The notes under the pieces are model-generated. The model searched no databases and was not told the DNA's origin. It saw only the letters and a list, made by a program, of their open reading frames with translations. Made by a program: the position numbers and the translations under genes. Positions 16,718 to 25,756 of a stretch of 64,000 bases of DNA are shown here, in pieces. This DNA is from Acidobacteriota bacterium. Lineage in GTDB: Bacteria; Acidobacteriota; Terriglobia; Terriglobales; Acidobacteriaceae. Location: positions 186,001-250,000 of the forward strand of contig JAFDVQ010000009.1 of assembly GCA_018268915.1 (NCBI GenBank), in the 5' to 3' direction. Within the stretch, counting starts at the first letter, position 1; every line of letters begins with the position of its first letter.

Positions 16718-18076
16718 ATGAGCGCTTATCTTTCGAATCGCCGCGGGTTCCTGAAAGCTGCAGCGGCAATCCCTATCTTTAACGCATTGCCTTCCTATCC
16801 GTGGGGGAGAGACCTCGCCTTTGACCGCACTGCCTGGTATCGGCAGGCAAAGTTTGGCATGTTCATTCATTGGGGACCGTATTCGCAGGCAAGTGTCGAA
16901 GCATCGTGGCCCATCATGGTTCCCAAACCAGGCGGGATCGCGGAGCCCGACTATCGCGCGTTGGCCAAGAAATTTAATCCGACGAAATTCGATCCTCAAG
17001 CTTGGATCGATCTGGCGCGGCAGGCAGGGCAGAAGTACATGGTCTTCACGACCAAGCACCATGACGGCTTCTGCATGTTCGACTCATCCTTTACCGACTA
17101 CAAAATTACCAGCGCGCCTTACGGCAAGGACATCGTCAAGCAGCTGGCAACCGCGTGTCACGAAGATGAGATGCCAATCGGCTTCTATTACTCACCGCCG
17201 GACATGCACCACCCAGGCTTTCGCGACACAAGTAAACCTGCGAGCGAAAATTGGCACGGCCAGCCCGAACGGCCTGAATGGCAAAGCTACCTTGCATATA
17301 TGCAGCAACAACTCCGTGAGCTTCTGACGCACTATGGCCCAGTCGCATTGATCTGGTTCGATGGATTGAACAATCAGGAAAAGTACGACGGGGATCATGT
17401 GTTGCGCATGATCCACGAGATACAACCGGCTACCCTGACCAATGATCGAATTGGCGTCGACGGCGACTATGAAACGCCGGAGCAGTTCATACCGACCGCA
17501 ATTCCTACCAAAGGAATCAAATTGACTGGCGTCGATCCGTCAGTATCGGGTAAGCTGAGCGCCTCCGTTCCCCGCCCCGAAGACTTCCGTCTTTGGGAAA
17601 CCTGCATGACGATCAACAACACCTGGGCCTATAACAGCAACGACCACGACTACAAGACAGCTCGCGCGCTCATTCGTGGTCTTGTTGAAGTGGCCAGCAG
17701 GGGCGGCAACTTCCTGCTGAATGTCGGTCCGCAGCCCGACGGCCAAATCCAGCCCGAATTTCAGGAGCGCCTGAAGGCCATCGGCGCATGGCTCACGCTC
17801 AACGGAGACTCGATCTACGGAACGACCTATGGGCCGATTCAAAATGTCGAGGGACTTCGCACCACATCGAATGGCAAAACTCTCTTCGTTCACGTCTTTG
17901 ATTGGAAGCCGCCGGCTTGCACTATAAAGGGAGTCGAGGCGCGTGTGCTCTCAGCGCGCCTGCTCGCAAACGGCATGCCCCTGAAATTCCGGCAAAATCA
18001 AAGCCAAATTGATATCGAAATACCGCAAACAGCGCCTGACTCTAACGTCAGCGTCGTTGCTTTAAACCTTTTCTGA
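16718..18076 (+). CDS. alpha-L-fucosidase, GH29, Tat-type signal
   Basis: The 452-residue enzyme hydrolyses terminal alpha-L-fucose. The N-terminus has a twin-arginine signal (NRRGFLKAAAAIP), so it is probably exported folded. The GH29 catalytic barrel shows FGMFIHWG (46-53), TTKHHDGF (111-118) and the nucleophile motif LIWFDG with Asp215. RGGNFLLNVGPQPDG and a small C-terminal beta domain follow. The gene begins 115 nt after the mutarotase gene and 50 nt before a second GH29 gene. It resembles the second fucosidase only in the barrel, so the two probably differ in linkage preference. No Shine-Dalgarno is obvious before the ATG. Confidence 0.9.
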   Translation: MSAYLSNRRGFLKAAAAIPIFNALPSYPWGRDLAFDRTAWYRQAKFGMFIHWGPYSQASVEASWPIMVPKPGGIAEPDYRALAKKFNPTKFDPQAWIDLARQAGQKYMVFTTKHHDGFCMFDSSFTDYKITSAPYGKDIVKQLATACHEDEMPIGFYYSPPDMHHPGFRDTSKPASENWHGQPERPEWQSYLAYMQQQLRELLTHYGPVALIWFDGLNNQEKYDGDHVLRMIHEIQPATLTNDRIGVDGDYETPEQFIPTAIPTKGIKLTGVDPSVSGKLSASVPRPEDFRLWETCMTINNTWAYNSNDHDYKTARALIRGLVEVASRGGNFLLNVGPQPDGQIQPEFQERLKAIGAWLTLNGDSIYGTTYGPIQNVEGLRTTSNGKTLFVHVFDWKPPACTIKGVEARVLSARLLANGMPLKFRQNQSQIDIEIPQTAPDSNVSVVALNLF

Positions 18077-18126
18077 AAGAACGTCCAAACGAGCAGATAA
18101 TTTCGCCGTATCCGAAGGAGCCACCA

Positions 18127-19569
18127 TTGAAGACTCTTAAGTTCTGCGCCTCTTTATTGTCGATCCTCTCCGCCGCAACAGTAGCCGGCTCCGCCCAGGT
18201 TGCGGGTGAGCACTACAACATGGCCGATCAGCATCGTGTTAAAGCCGTGCAGGACACTGAAACTCCGGCTCAGCGTGATGCGCGCATGGCCTGGTGGCGC
18301 GAAGCGCGCTTCGGCATGTTCATTCACTGGGGTCTCTACTCCATTCCAGCAGGCACATGGAACGGCAAACAGGTTCCCGGAATCGGCGAATGGATCATGA
18401 ATCGCGGCACCATTCCTGTTGCCGATTACAAAGCGCTCGCGAGCAAGTTCAATCCGACGGGATTCAACGCGCACGACATCGTAGCCCTCGCCAAGGCGGC
18501 GGGGATGAAGTATATCGTCATCACCTCCAAACACCACGATGGCTTCGCGATGTTTGAGTCAAAGGCCGACCCCTTCAACATCGTTGACGCCACGCCTTTC
18601 CACCGTGATCCGATCAAGGAACTCGCCGAAGAGTGCCGCAAGCAGGGCGTCAAGCTTGGCTTCTACTACTCGCAGGATCAGGATTGGACGGCACCTGGCG
18701 GCGCTGCCTATAAAACCGGCAACCACGATCGTCCTAATCATCACTGGGATACGGCACAAGACGGCAACTTCGCAGAATATCTCCACAAAAAAGCCATTCC
18801 GCAGATGAAGGAATTGCTGAGCAACTACGGTGAGTTCCCAGTCGTCATCTGGTTCGACACTCCGACAGACGACATGACACCTGAACTCGCCGGAGAGATT
18901 GTCGAACTACTCAATCAGCATCCAAATCTGATCTGGAACAACCGCCTCGGCGGCAGTTACAAGGGCGATACGGAAACCCCGGAACAATACATTCCCGCAC
19001 AGGGATATCCCGGACGCGATTGGGAAGCCTGCATGACGATGAATGACACCTGGGGCTTCAAGTCTTACGACATGAATTTCAAGTCGACTGAGACCTTGAT
19101 CCGCAATCTCGTCGACATCGCCAGCAAGGGTGGCAACTACCTGCTCAACATTGGCCCCGACTCAAAGGGAGTAGTGCCTGCCGCCGAAGTTGAGAGATTA
19201 CATGCGGTCGGCAAATGGCTCGATGTGAACGGCGAAGCAATCTACGGCACCAAGCCCACTCTCTTTGGAGCAGAAGCCGGCAGCTTCAGCAAAACCGAAA
19301 AAGACAAGGAAGGCAAACCCAAATTCATTCCGGCCTGGAACTGGCGCTCGACGACAGGACCAGATAAGGTCTATATCGAACTCTTCTCCTGGCCAAAGGG
19401 AAGCTTCCATCTCGACAATGTATCGCGCGAAGTCACCGGTGCCTATCTGCTTGCGGACCAGAATCACACGGCTCTAAAGGTCACCAAGTCAGGTAATGGA
19501 ATCGACGTAGCTCTCCCGGCCAAAGCACTTGATTCGATCGCGACCGTTTTAGTACTTTCGACGAAATAG
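18127..19569 (+). CDS. alpha-L-fucosidase, GH29, Sec signal
   Basis: A 480-residue second GH29 fucosidase. A Sec signal peptide (FCASLLSILSAATVAGSAQ) is followed by FGMFIHWGLYS (62-72), TSKHHDGF (133-140), the nucleophile motif IWFDT with Asp244 and GGNYLLNIGPDSKG. The start is the TTG at 18127 with AAGGAG six nt upstream. It lies 50 nt after the first fucosidase and completes the plus-strand arm of the fucose locus. The nucleophile motif has Thr where WFDG or WSDG is usual, and an insertion near residues 185-215 (DWTAPGGAAYKTGNH) is absent from the other enzyme. Both point to a different substrate pocket. Confidence 0.9.
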   Translation: MKTLKFCASLLSILSAATVAGSAQVAGEHYNMADQHRVKAVQDTETPAQRDARMAWWREARFGMFIHWGLYSIPAGTWNGKQVPGIGEWIMNRGTIPVADYKALASKFNPTGFNAHDIVALAKAAGMKYIVITSKHHDGFAMFESKADPFNIVDATPFHRDPIKELAEECRKQGVKLGFYYSQDQDWTAPGGAAYKTGNHDRPNHHWDTAQDGNFAEYLHKKAIPQMKELLSNYGEFPVVIWFDTPTDDMTPELAGEIVELLNQHPNLIWNNRLGGSYKGDTETPEQYIPAQGYPGRDWEACMTMNDTWGFKSYDMNFKSTETLIRNLVDIASKGGNYLLNIGPDSKGVVPAAEVERLHAVGKWLDVNGEAIYGTKPTLFGAEAGSFSKTEKDKEGKPKFIPAWNWRSTTGPDKVYIELFSWPKGSFHLDNVSREVTGAYLLADQNHTALKVTKSGNGIDVALPAKALDSIATVLVLSTK

Positions 19570-19631
19570 TGCGCAGGGCTCAGGATGCTTTAGTCTCAAC
19601 GCCTTTCCGAACGTGTGGATTTCGATTCGGA

Positions 19632-19712
19632 ATGAAATGGCTGAGACTCGCCTCACTATGTCCATGCCTTGTCGCGATGGGTGTAGCGTCATTGCCCGCT
19701 ATGGCTCGCTGA
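19632..19712 (+). other. 26-codon ORF resembling an isolated signal peptide
   Basis: ATG at 19632 opens a 26-codon frame (MKWLRLASLCPCLV, then AMGVASLPAMAR) that has the charged start, hydrophobic core and A-x-A end of a secretion signal, then stops at 19710-19712. It may be the remnant of an exported gene, a leader peptide or chance. The rest of 19570-19747 shows no other gene. Confidence 0.25.
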
Positions 19713-19747
19713 AACGATGAGAAGGGTCTAATCTATTGATTCGTTAT

Positions 19748-19823
19748 TGGGGCGGCTAGTGGGGATCGAACCCACGACATCCTGAGCCACAGTCAGGCGT
19801 TCTGCCTCTGAACTATAGCCGCC
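19748..19823 (-). tRNA. tRNA-His (anticodon GTG)
   Basis: The minus-strand sequence folds as a tRNA with acceptor GGCGGCTA pairing with TAGCCGCC. The eight-pair acceptor with G-1 opposite C73 is specific to tRNA-His. The anticodon stem CCTGA/TCAGG encloses the loop CTGTGGC, anticodon GTG. The T arm has GTGGG-TTCGATC-CCCAC, and a 3' CCA is encoded at 19748-19750. Confidence 0.95.
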
Positions 19824-19884
19824 GTACCCCTCTGATTGTAGCATCGAACCAGATTAGCCCGAAGTTCGAGCATCTAAGCCGTTT

Positions 19885-20445
19885 ATGCTTCATCCGAAGG
19901 TCAACTCGCCGCGCCTTGCCCCTGCCGGAACCGCGTCCAAAGAGGAAAGGATCGTTCCTTCGGATCGCTGGAAAAAGGGCGCCTGGATTTTCCGCGACGA
20001 TACGCTGCGAGGCCTTGAAATCCTGCTTGATGAAGCGTTTCGCATTCCATTTACTCGTTTCCGCTTTGGCATCGACGGGATCATTGGACTGGTGCCGGGG
20101 TTGGGAGATGTGATCGCAGGCGTCTTGTCGCTTGTCATTCCCATCGCCGCGTGGACCCGCGGCGTTCCGTACGTCGCATTAGCGCGCATGACTGTGAACC
20201 TTGCAATTGGTGTGCTGGTCGGATCCATCCCGCTGCTTGGCGATGCATTCGATATCGCGTGGAAGCCAAATCGGCGGAACTACCAGGTCATGGAGCGCCA
20301 CATCGGCCAGCCCCGCCGCCACACATGGAAGGACTGGGCTTATCTGGCGGTTCTCGTTGGCTCGATTGCAATTGTTTTTGCGATCCCGATCGCGGTTTTT
20401 CTCTGGCTTCTGGTCTGGCTGAATCGGCACACGATGATTCGGTAA
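19885..20445 (+). CDS. DUF4112 membrane protein
   Basis: The 186-residue protein matches the DUF4112 family, with the signature FTRFRFGIDGIIGLVPGLGD at about residues 55-74 and VGSIPLLGDAFDIAWKPNRRN at about 112-132 (shown in part). It has three to four hydrophobic segments, including a C-terminal helix (VGSIAIVFAIPIAVFLWLLVWL), and sits in the inner membrane. The family has no assigned function. It stands alone between tRNA-His and tRNA-Pro, in the same direction as tRNA-Pro. The ATG at 19885 is the first start; the true start could be somewhat later because the first 25 residues are not conserved-looking. Confidence 0.85.
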   Translation: MLHPKVNSPRLAPAGTASKEERIVPSDRWKKGAWIFRDDTLRGLEILLDEAFRIPFTRFRFGIDGIIGLVPGLGDVIAGVLSLVIPIAAWTRGVPYVALARMTVNLAIGVLVGSIPLLGDAFDIAWKPNRRNYQVMERHIGQPRRHTWKDWAYLAVLVGSIAIVFAIPIAVFLWLLVWLNRHTMIR

Positions 20446-20506
20446 CCCGTGCTGCCGCGGTCTTTGGGGCAGAATCCTGTTACGGGATACAATCAAAGAA
20501 CCACGT

Positions 20507-20583
20507 CGGGGCGTAGCGCAGTCTGGTAGCGCATCTGCTTTGGGAGCAGAGGGTCGGGGGTTCGAATCCCTCCGCCCCGACCA
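20507..20583 (+). tRNA. tRNA-Pro (anticodon TGG)
   Basis: Acceptor CGGGGCG pairs with CGCCCCG, followed by A and an encoded CCA. The anticodon stem TCTGC/GCAGA holds the loop TTTGGGA, anticodon TGG, and the T arm has the TTCGAAT loop. The downstream bases 20584-20805 hold no gene that I can recognise. Confidence 0.95.
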
Positions 20584-20805
20584 TTCAATTCCCCCCGCGC
20601 AATCTTTCCCTCCCAATCTTGTCGAATCAAATTCAAAGCCTTCAGACAAGCTGTGGTAGAAGAGTCGCGGCTGGTTTCCTCTGAATCTCATTCAAAAGAC
20701 GCTATTGAGGACTCGGACATGCCCTCGACTTGGAGAGCGGATACGGGAATCACACTATACTTGGTGCTTCAGGCGTACGAATGCCTGCGAAGGATCGCGT
20801 GAACA

Positions 20806-21387
20806 ATGGAACAGCTCTGGAGCCCGTGGCGGTTTGCATATGTCACAACAGCCGATGGCGCCCCTCGTCCCGGCGTGCCACAGCGACTGAACGCCTGGCC
20901 GGGTGATCTGAGCTGCGTTTTTTGCAACTTGATGGCCAGCGTGGACTACGCCATTGAACATGGCATGTCGGCCGATGAGGCAGAAGAAGCCGGCGGGTTA
21001 GTGATCCGTGGCAAGAGATGCTTTGTCTGCCTGAATGCTTATCCCTACACGTCTGGGCATGTGATGGTGATGCCCTACCAACATCTCGACCGCATCGCCA
21101 AGCTGGATACTGAAACTGCTCACGAATTGATGGATATGGCTCAGCAAACAGAGCGTGCACTGGAACGGTTGTATCGGCCGCATGGATTCAACTTCGGCCT
21201 GAACCTGGGACAAGCGGCGGGAGCGGGCGTCGCAGGGCATCTGCACATGCATGCCATGCCCCGCTGGGTTGGAGACACAAACTTCATGACCACAGTAGCC
21301 GAGACTCGTGTGCTGCCGGAGGACCTGGGAGCAACATGGAAGCGGCTGCGAGGAACGTTCCGGGAGTTAGAGCAGGAGCACGGCTAA
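20806..21387 (+). CDS. HIT-family nucleotide hydrolase/phosphorylase
   Basis: A 193-residue histidine-triad protein. The catalytic HLHMH triad is at residues 145-149 (GHLHMHAMPRW), with the AP4A-phosphorylase-like features CVFC (37-40, a probable zinc pair) and GHVMVMPYQH (84-93). The N-terminal MEQLWSPWR is typical of the diadenosine tetraphosphate phosphorylase-like branch. It probably splits dinucleoside polyphosphates or nucleotide adducts in the cytoplasm. It is a single gene, 220 nt after tRNA-Pro. The exact substrate is not deducible. Confidence 0.88.
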   Translation: MEQLWSPWRFAYVTTADGAPRPGVPQRLNAWPGDLSCVFCNLMASVDYAIEHGMSADEAEEAGGLVIRGKRCFVCLNAYPYTSGHVMVMPYQHLDRIAKLDTETAHELMDMAQQTERALERLYRPHGFNFGLNLGQAAGAGVAGHLHMHAMPRWVGDTNFMTTVAETRVLPEDLGATWKRLRGTFRELEQEHG

Positions 21388-21445
21388 CGACGAAACTTCA
21401 GCCACGCTGTGCTCAGCAACATTCTTTCTGAGCAGGTCTCATTTC

Positions 21446-22243
21446 CTACTTTTTCTTGCCGGTAAGCGCTTCGAGCTGACGCGCGAACTCCTGCCATTCA
21501 TCGACTTGCTGACCCGGCTTGGCGGGCTCGGCGTTAGCTGATTTCGCCGGAACCGAAACGGGAGCAGTAGGAGGAGGAGGAGCGGGACTCAATGGGGCAA
21601 CCGGCTCCGGCATTCGCGGTGCGGGAGGGGGAGACTGCTGAGGCCGAGACTGCGCCGGGACCCTGTGAGGAACGCTGGGAACGGGAGGAGGCATTGTTCT
21701 GGGAGGTTCGGGCGCTTTGGGAGGCGTCGCCGCAGCAACCACAGGCGGTGCGACAGGGGGAGTTGGAGCGACCTGCTTGACGGGCGTAGGCTCGGGTTCG
21801 GATGCGGATGCGGCCCCCCCGTCATTCGGCGCGTTGAAGACCTCAAGGGACTGCATCAGTTTCTGAATTGCTTCGTCGGCAGAGACCGCGGGCGGAGCCG
21901 CTTCTACCTCGGCCTCAGGATCTTCGTCCAAGGCCTTGGGAGCACCTGTGGCAGCGTTGAATTCTGCCTTCATCTGCCTGTATTTTGTCTGCTCGCGCTC
22001 GAGGCGCTTCTGGACGCGGCCTAGCTCCTCAGCCTCAGGACGCAGTTTGGCAAGCTCAGCGATCGCGTCTTCCAACTGCGTGCGCATCGCGAACTCACGC
22101 GCATCGAGGGCTACATGTTCCTTTTCGACTGCATCTTCGATCTGAGCTCTTACGTTTGAGCGTCCCCAGGAGAAGCCCGCAAAAAGACAGGTAACAGCAA
22201 TGGCAAGCGCAACTACAGCATAGGTAATCGCATGGCTCCCCAT
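21446..22243 (-). CDS. membrane-anchored coiled-coil protein with proline-rich region
   Basis: About 265 residues from the ATG at 22243, which gives a short N-terminus before one transmembrane helix (AITYAVVALAIAVTCLFAGF); a longer frame opens at 22291. A heptad-rich coiled coil follows (about residues 35-95, EDAVEKEHVALDAREFAMRT in part). An acidic linker, a long Pro/Ala-rich stretch and a short C-terminal amphipathic segment (EWQEFARQLEALTGKKK) complete it. The layout suggests a rod tethered to the inner membrane with a flexible tail. I recognise no family. It lies about 150 nt downstream of rmuC on the same strand, and that gene also encodes an N-terminally anchored coiled coil. Confidence 0.6.
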   Translation of the reverse strand: MGSHAITYAVVALAIAVTCLFAGFSWGRSNVRAQIEDAVEKEHVALDAREFAMRTQLEDAIAELAKLRPEAEELGRVQKRLEREQTKYRQMKAEFNAATGAPKALDEDPEAEVEAAPPAVSADEAIQKLMQSLEVFNAPNDGGAASASEPEPTPVKQVAPTPPVAPPVVAAATPPKAPEPPRTMPPPVPSVPHRVPAQSRPQQSPPPAPRMPEPVAPLSPAPPPPTAPVSVPAKSANAEPAKPGQQVDEWQEFARQLEALTGKKK

Positions 22244-22391
22244 CGCGTCCACAGTTCCTCTATTACAAGAGTACGGGCAATCCGCGCACAAGAGGCGGAG
22301 AGGACGCTAAGGGGACTAAACCTTGGTAAGAGGTGGCAGGTTCGCGCTGAAGCCTAAGTGTTTAACGGCTGTTGCCAAAGCAAAACTGATG

Positions 22392-23858
22392 CTAGTTCGT
22401 ACCCTCGCGAACCTCAGTTTCGGCTGTGAGCGCAAGTTCAGCCTGGTCGACTGCAGCTCGGTCCAGCAACTTTCGAGGAATTGACTTGTTGGTCCGGATT
22501 CCGAGCTCCTTGAGCTTCTCGACCTGGCCGATGAGATTGCCGGGGCCCTCGGCCAGTTTCTTCATCGCATTGCTGTAACTCTGGTCTGCCTTCCGAATGT
22601 TGTCGCCAATGACGTCCATGTCGGTAACGAAACCCGCGAACTTCTCATAAAGCTTCGTTCCGCGATCCATGATCTCTCGCACATTGCGCGCCTGGCGCTC
22701 CTGCTGCCAGAGCACATTGATAATGCGGATGACGTAAAGAAGAGTAGTCGGACCGACAAGAAGGATTCCCTGTTTGTAGGCCTCCGACCAGAGTTCGCTG
22801 TCCGCCTGAAAGGCCATCAGAAATGCGGGTTCGATCGGAACGAACATCACCACAAAATCAGGAGACTCGATCCCCGGCAGATTGTGATATCCGGCTTTCG
22901 CCAATCCGGCAATGTGGCCGCGCATACTGGCGAGGTGAGCCCTCAAAGAAACCTTGCGTCCTTCTTCGTCGGCGGCCCCTACGCAATCGGTATAGGCAGT
23001 CAACGAAACCTTGGAATCGATAACGAGGTTGCGGCCACCCGGGAGGTAGACGATGACGTCAGTTCGGATTGAGCGACTGCGGTCACCACTCTCGTTCTCG
23101 ATGCCCGCGAACGATTGCTGAAACGCGTATTGCTCTCCTTCGCGAAGGCCGGCCTTATCGAGCAGATCGCGAAGAATAAACTCGCCCCAATCGCCTTGCG
23201 TCTTCGCCGAGCCCCTAAGCGCTGTAGTGAGGTTGCGTGCCTCTTCTGTGAGTTGCTCATTGAGAGTGCCGAGCGTGCCGATGAGCGTCTCGAGCTTTGT
23301 GACGCCGGTCTTTGAATCTGACTGAGCTTCTTCAACCTTTTTTCGGAATTCTTCAATTTGCGCGCGGAGAGGCGTGAACAGATTGCCGAGTTCCTTCTGG
23401 CTGCCTTCCGAGAAGGACTTCGATTTCGTCTCGAGGATGTCCGCCGCGAGTGTGTGGAACTGATCCGAGAGGCTCTTCTTGGCAGTTTCAAGAAGTTCGA
23501 CTTTCTCGCCCAGGTTTTTGCGCTCGTTGTTCAATTCGGCTTCGAGCTGGCTGATGCGTGCGCGAAGGGTGGTCTCACCGGCAGCCTTGTAATCCAGATC
23601 GGCCCGAAGGCTCGAGATCTCTTCGTTCAGCTGAGAAATGTTGGCAGCGCGTTCAGTGGCTAGCGATTCGAAGCCGGCGCGCGCTGAGGATTCTGTCTGT
23701 GCCTGGGAAAGTTGTCTCTGGAAGGCGTTCAGCGCATCGATAGCTTCGCGGTTACGCTGCTCGAGAAGAGAGGATTCGCGCCGTGCCGAAACAGAACGGA
23801 CGATGAAACCTAGAATCAAGCCTGCAACGATTGCGATTCCGACGAAAAGAGCCTGCAC
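22392..23858 (-). CDS. rmuC: DNA recombination protein RmuC
   Basis: The 488-residue protein has an N-terminal membrane helix (FVGIAIVAGLILGFIVRSV), a coiled coil to about residue 190 and the RmuC nuclease-like domain (GDWGEFILRDLLDKAGLREG, DVIVYLPGGRNLVIDSKVSL, VVMFVPIEPAFLMAF). RmuC limits inversions and rearrangements at short repeats. The frame is open to 23948, but the GTG at 23858 is chosen because GGAGGA (23864-23869) sits 5 nt upstream. The membrane helix then starts near residue 4. It lies upstream of the coiled-coil gene at 21446-22243 on the same strand. Confidence 0.9.
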   Translation of the reverse strand: MQALFVGIAIVAGLILGFIVRSVSARRESSLLEQRNREAIDALNAFQRQLSQAQTESSARAGFESLATERAANISQLNEEISSLRADLDYKAAGETTLRARISQLEAELNNERKNLGEKVELLETAKKSLSDQFHTLAADILETKSKSFSEGSQKELGNLFTPLRAQIEEFRKKVEEAQSDSKTGVTKLETLIGTLGTLNEQLTEEARNLTTALRGSAKTQGDWGEFILRDLLDKAGLREGEQYAFQQSFAGIENESGDRSRSIRTDVIVYLPGGRNLVIDSKVSLTAYTDCVGAADEEGRKVSLRAHLASMRGHIAGLAKAGYHNLPGIESPDFVVMFVPIEPAFLMAFQADSELWSEAYKQGILLVGPTTLLYVIRIINVLWQQERQARNVREIMDRGTKLYEKFAGFVTDMDVIGDNIRKADQSYSNAMKKLAEGPGNLIGQVEKLKELGIRTNKSIPRKLLDRAAVDQAELALTAETEVREGTN

Positions 23859-24188
23859 GGAAATCCTCCAGCCATCTTCGCCTAATCTACGCCTTTTGTC
23901 TGTGCATTTGTAGTCTGAAACCTGCCTTTTTCCAGGCCTGTTCCGCATCAGTTACAGATAACCCGCTGCTGCCTCCGTCGCCGCGCAGGTGATTGATTTA
24001 TTTCCACTCTGGGTCGCTTTACACACCGGGGGTGGCCCTTTAAACTTGGAGTTTCGGGGCTGGCGAAGCTTTTCTTTATCCGGCGGTTGTCTCAGTGTGC
24101 CATCTGCCAGTATTGTAGGCAGGCGACTGCGGATATATTTTGTCCCCAGACTATCGGATTTGGTAATTGAAACTGAGGAGAATCAGGC
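23859..24188. promoter_or_regulatory. divergent region upstream of rmuC and acpP
   Basis: These 330 bases contain no gene. For acpP, TTGTCT (24087-24092) and TATTGT (24111-24116) are spaced by 18 nt, and a stronger -10-like TATATT lies at 24134-24139, so the start site is uncertain. GAGGAG precedes the acpP ATG by 8 nt. The rmuC ribosome site TCCTCC (minus-strand GGAGGA) is at 23864-23869. Confidence 0.35.
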
Positions 24189-24428
24189 ATGGCGGTAGAA
24201 GAAAAAGTAAAGCAGATCATCGTGGAACAACTGCAGGTTGATGAAGCTGAAGTTACGCCCGGCGCAAGCTTTCAAGAGGATCTGGGTGCGGACTCGCTGG
24301 ATGTTGTTGAGCTCGTAATGCAGTTTGAGGAGGCGTTTGACCTCGAGATTCCCGACGAAGACGCTGAGAAGATCAAGACCGTCAAGGACGCGATTGACTA
24401 CATCGAGAAGAACGCGAAAGGCAAGTAG
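24189..24428 (+). CDS. acpP: acyl carrier protein
   Basis: The 79-residue acidic protein is the carrier of fatty-acid synthesis. The phosphopantetheine attachment serine is Ser36 in GADSLDVVELVMQFEEAF. Helix I (VEEKVKQIIVEQLQV) and helix III (EDAEKIKTVKDAIDYI) match the family over full length. It is followed after 3 nt by fabF, the usual acpP-fabF pair. Confidence 0.97.
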   Translation: MAVEEKVKQIIVEQLQVDEAEVTPGASFQEDLGADSLDVVELVMQFEEAFDLEIPDEDAEKIKTVKDAIDYIEKNAKGK

Positions 24429-24431
24429 CCG

Positions 24432-25679
24432 GTGAACCGAAGAGTTGTGATCACCGGCCTGGGGCTGGTGTGCGGTGTGGGCAATACCGCGCAGGAAGTG
24501 TGGAAGAATCTGATCGCGGGCGCCAGTGGTATGGGTCCGATCACAGGTTTTGATACCACAGGCTTCCCTGTCACTTTTGCCGCCGAGGTCAAGAACTTCG
24601 ACCCGCTGAAATTCCTCGACAAGAAGGAAGCGCGCAAGATGGCGCGTTTCATTCACTTTGCCTTTGCGGCCACGCAAGAGGCACTAGAGCAGTCTGGCCT
24701 CAAAATCACGGAAGAGAACGGAGACCGCGTCGGCGTCTTAATCGGCTCGGGAATCGGTGGGTTTGAGGTCATCGAGCGAGAACACGCGACGCTGCTGAAA
24801 GACGGTCCTAGAAGGATATCTCCGTTCTTTATTCCGGCAACCATCATCAACATGGCCGCTGGGCAACTGAGCATTCGCTACGGTGCCCGCGGACCAATCT
24901 CGGCAACAGCTACGGCGTGCGCCACGAGCGCCAACTCCATTGGCGACTCCGTCCGCATGATCATGCACGGTGACGCAGATGTGATGATTGCGGGGGGCTC
25001 CGAGGCGGCTGTCACTTCACTCTCCGTGGGCGGCTTCGCGGCGATGCGGGCTCTGTCGACTCGCAATGATGAGCCGACAAAGGCAAGCCGTCCCTTCGAC
25101 AAAGATCGCGACGGATTTGTCATCGGCGAAGGCGCGGGGATTCTGATTCTCGAAGAGCTCGAGTTCGCGAAGAAGCGTGGCGCAAACATTCTCGCCGAAG
25201 TCATCGGCTATGGAATGAGTGCGGATGCTTATCACATGACAGGCATTGCTCCGGAAGGCGCAGGCGCGCAGCGCAGTATGCGGGCGGCACTGAAGGACGC
25301 TGAGATCCAGCCCGAAGAGGTTGGGTATATCAATGCTCACGCGACGTCGACCCCTGCAGGCGATGGAAACGAATCACGCGCGATCGAGCTGGTCTTTGGC
25401 GAGCATGCGCTTAGTCATAAGTTGAAGATCAGCGGCACAAAGTCGATGACTGGGCACCTGCTCGGTGGCGCAGGCGGACTCGAAGCGGGCATCGCGGTCC
25501 TCTCGCTTATGAACCAGATGCTTCCGCCGACGATCAACCTCGACAACGTCGATCCGGAGTGCAAGCTGGATTACGTGCCGAACAAGGCAATGAGCCATAG
25601 CTTCGATGTTGCCCTGTCGAACTCGTTTGGGTTCGGCGGAATCAACGCGACGCTAATCATGCGGAGATGGACGGAGTAA
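24432..25679 (+). CDS. fabF: beta-ketoacyl-ACP synthase II
   Basis: The 415-residue condensing enzyme elongates acyl-ACP with malonyl-ACP. The catalytic triad is Cys163 (TATACATSAN), His303 (NAHATSTPAGD) and His342 (SMTGHLLGGAGG). The GTG at 24432 starts the normal family N-terminus RRVVITGLGLVCGVG and lies 3 nt after the acpP stop, so the genes form an operon. The Phe gate region FGFGGIN near the end is intact. A strong hairpin follows. Confidence 0.96.
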   Translation: MNRRVVITGLGLVCGVGNTAQEVWKNLIAGASGMGPITGFDTTGFPVTFAAEVKNFDPLKFLDKKEARKMARFIHFAFAATQEALEQSGLKITEENGDRVGVLIGSGIGGFEVIEREHATLLKDGPRRISPFFIPATIINMAAGQLSIRYGARGPISATATACATSANSIGDSVRMIMHGDADVMIAGGSEAAVTSLSVGGFAAMRALSTRNDEPTKASRPFDKDRDGFVIGEGAGILILEELEFAKKRGANILAEVIGYGMSADAYHMTGIAPEGAGAQRSMRAALKDAEIQPEEVGYINAHATSTPAGDGNESRAIELVFGEHALSHKLKISGTKSMTGHLLGGAGGLEAGIAVLSLMNQMLPPTINLDNVDPECKLDYVPNKAMSHSFDVALSNSFGFGGINATLIMRRWTE

Positions 25680-25705
25680 TAGACCCAAGCACCTTGGAAC
25701 AAAAC

Positions 25706-25737
25706 AAACGGCGCACGTCCCAGGATGTGCGCCGTTT
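25706..25737. terminator. bidirectional terminator between fabF and the YIP1-family gene
   Basis: AAACGGCGCAC and its exact complement GTGCGCCGTTT form an 11-bp stem with a 10-nt loop, followed by CTGTTTG on the plus strand and preceded by an A-rich run that serves the minus strand. It lies between two convergent genes. Confidence 0.85.
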
Positions 25738-25756
25738 CTGTTTGCGTAGCCAGTGT

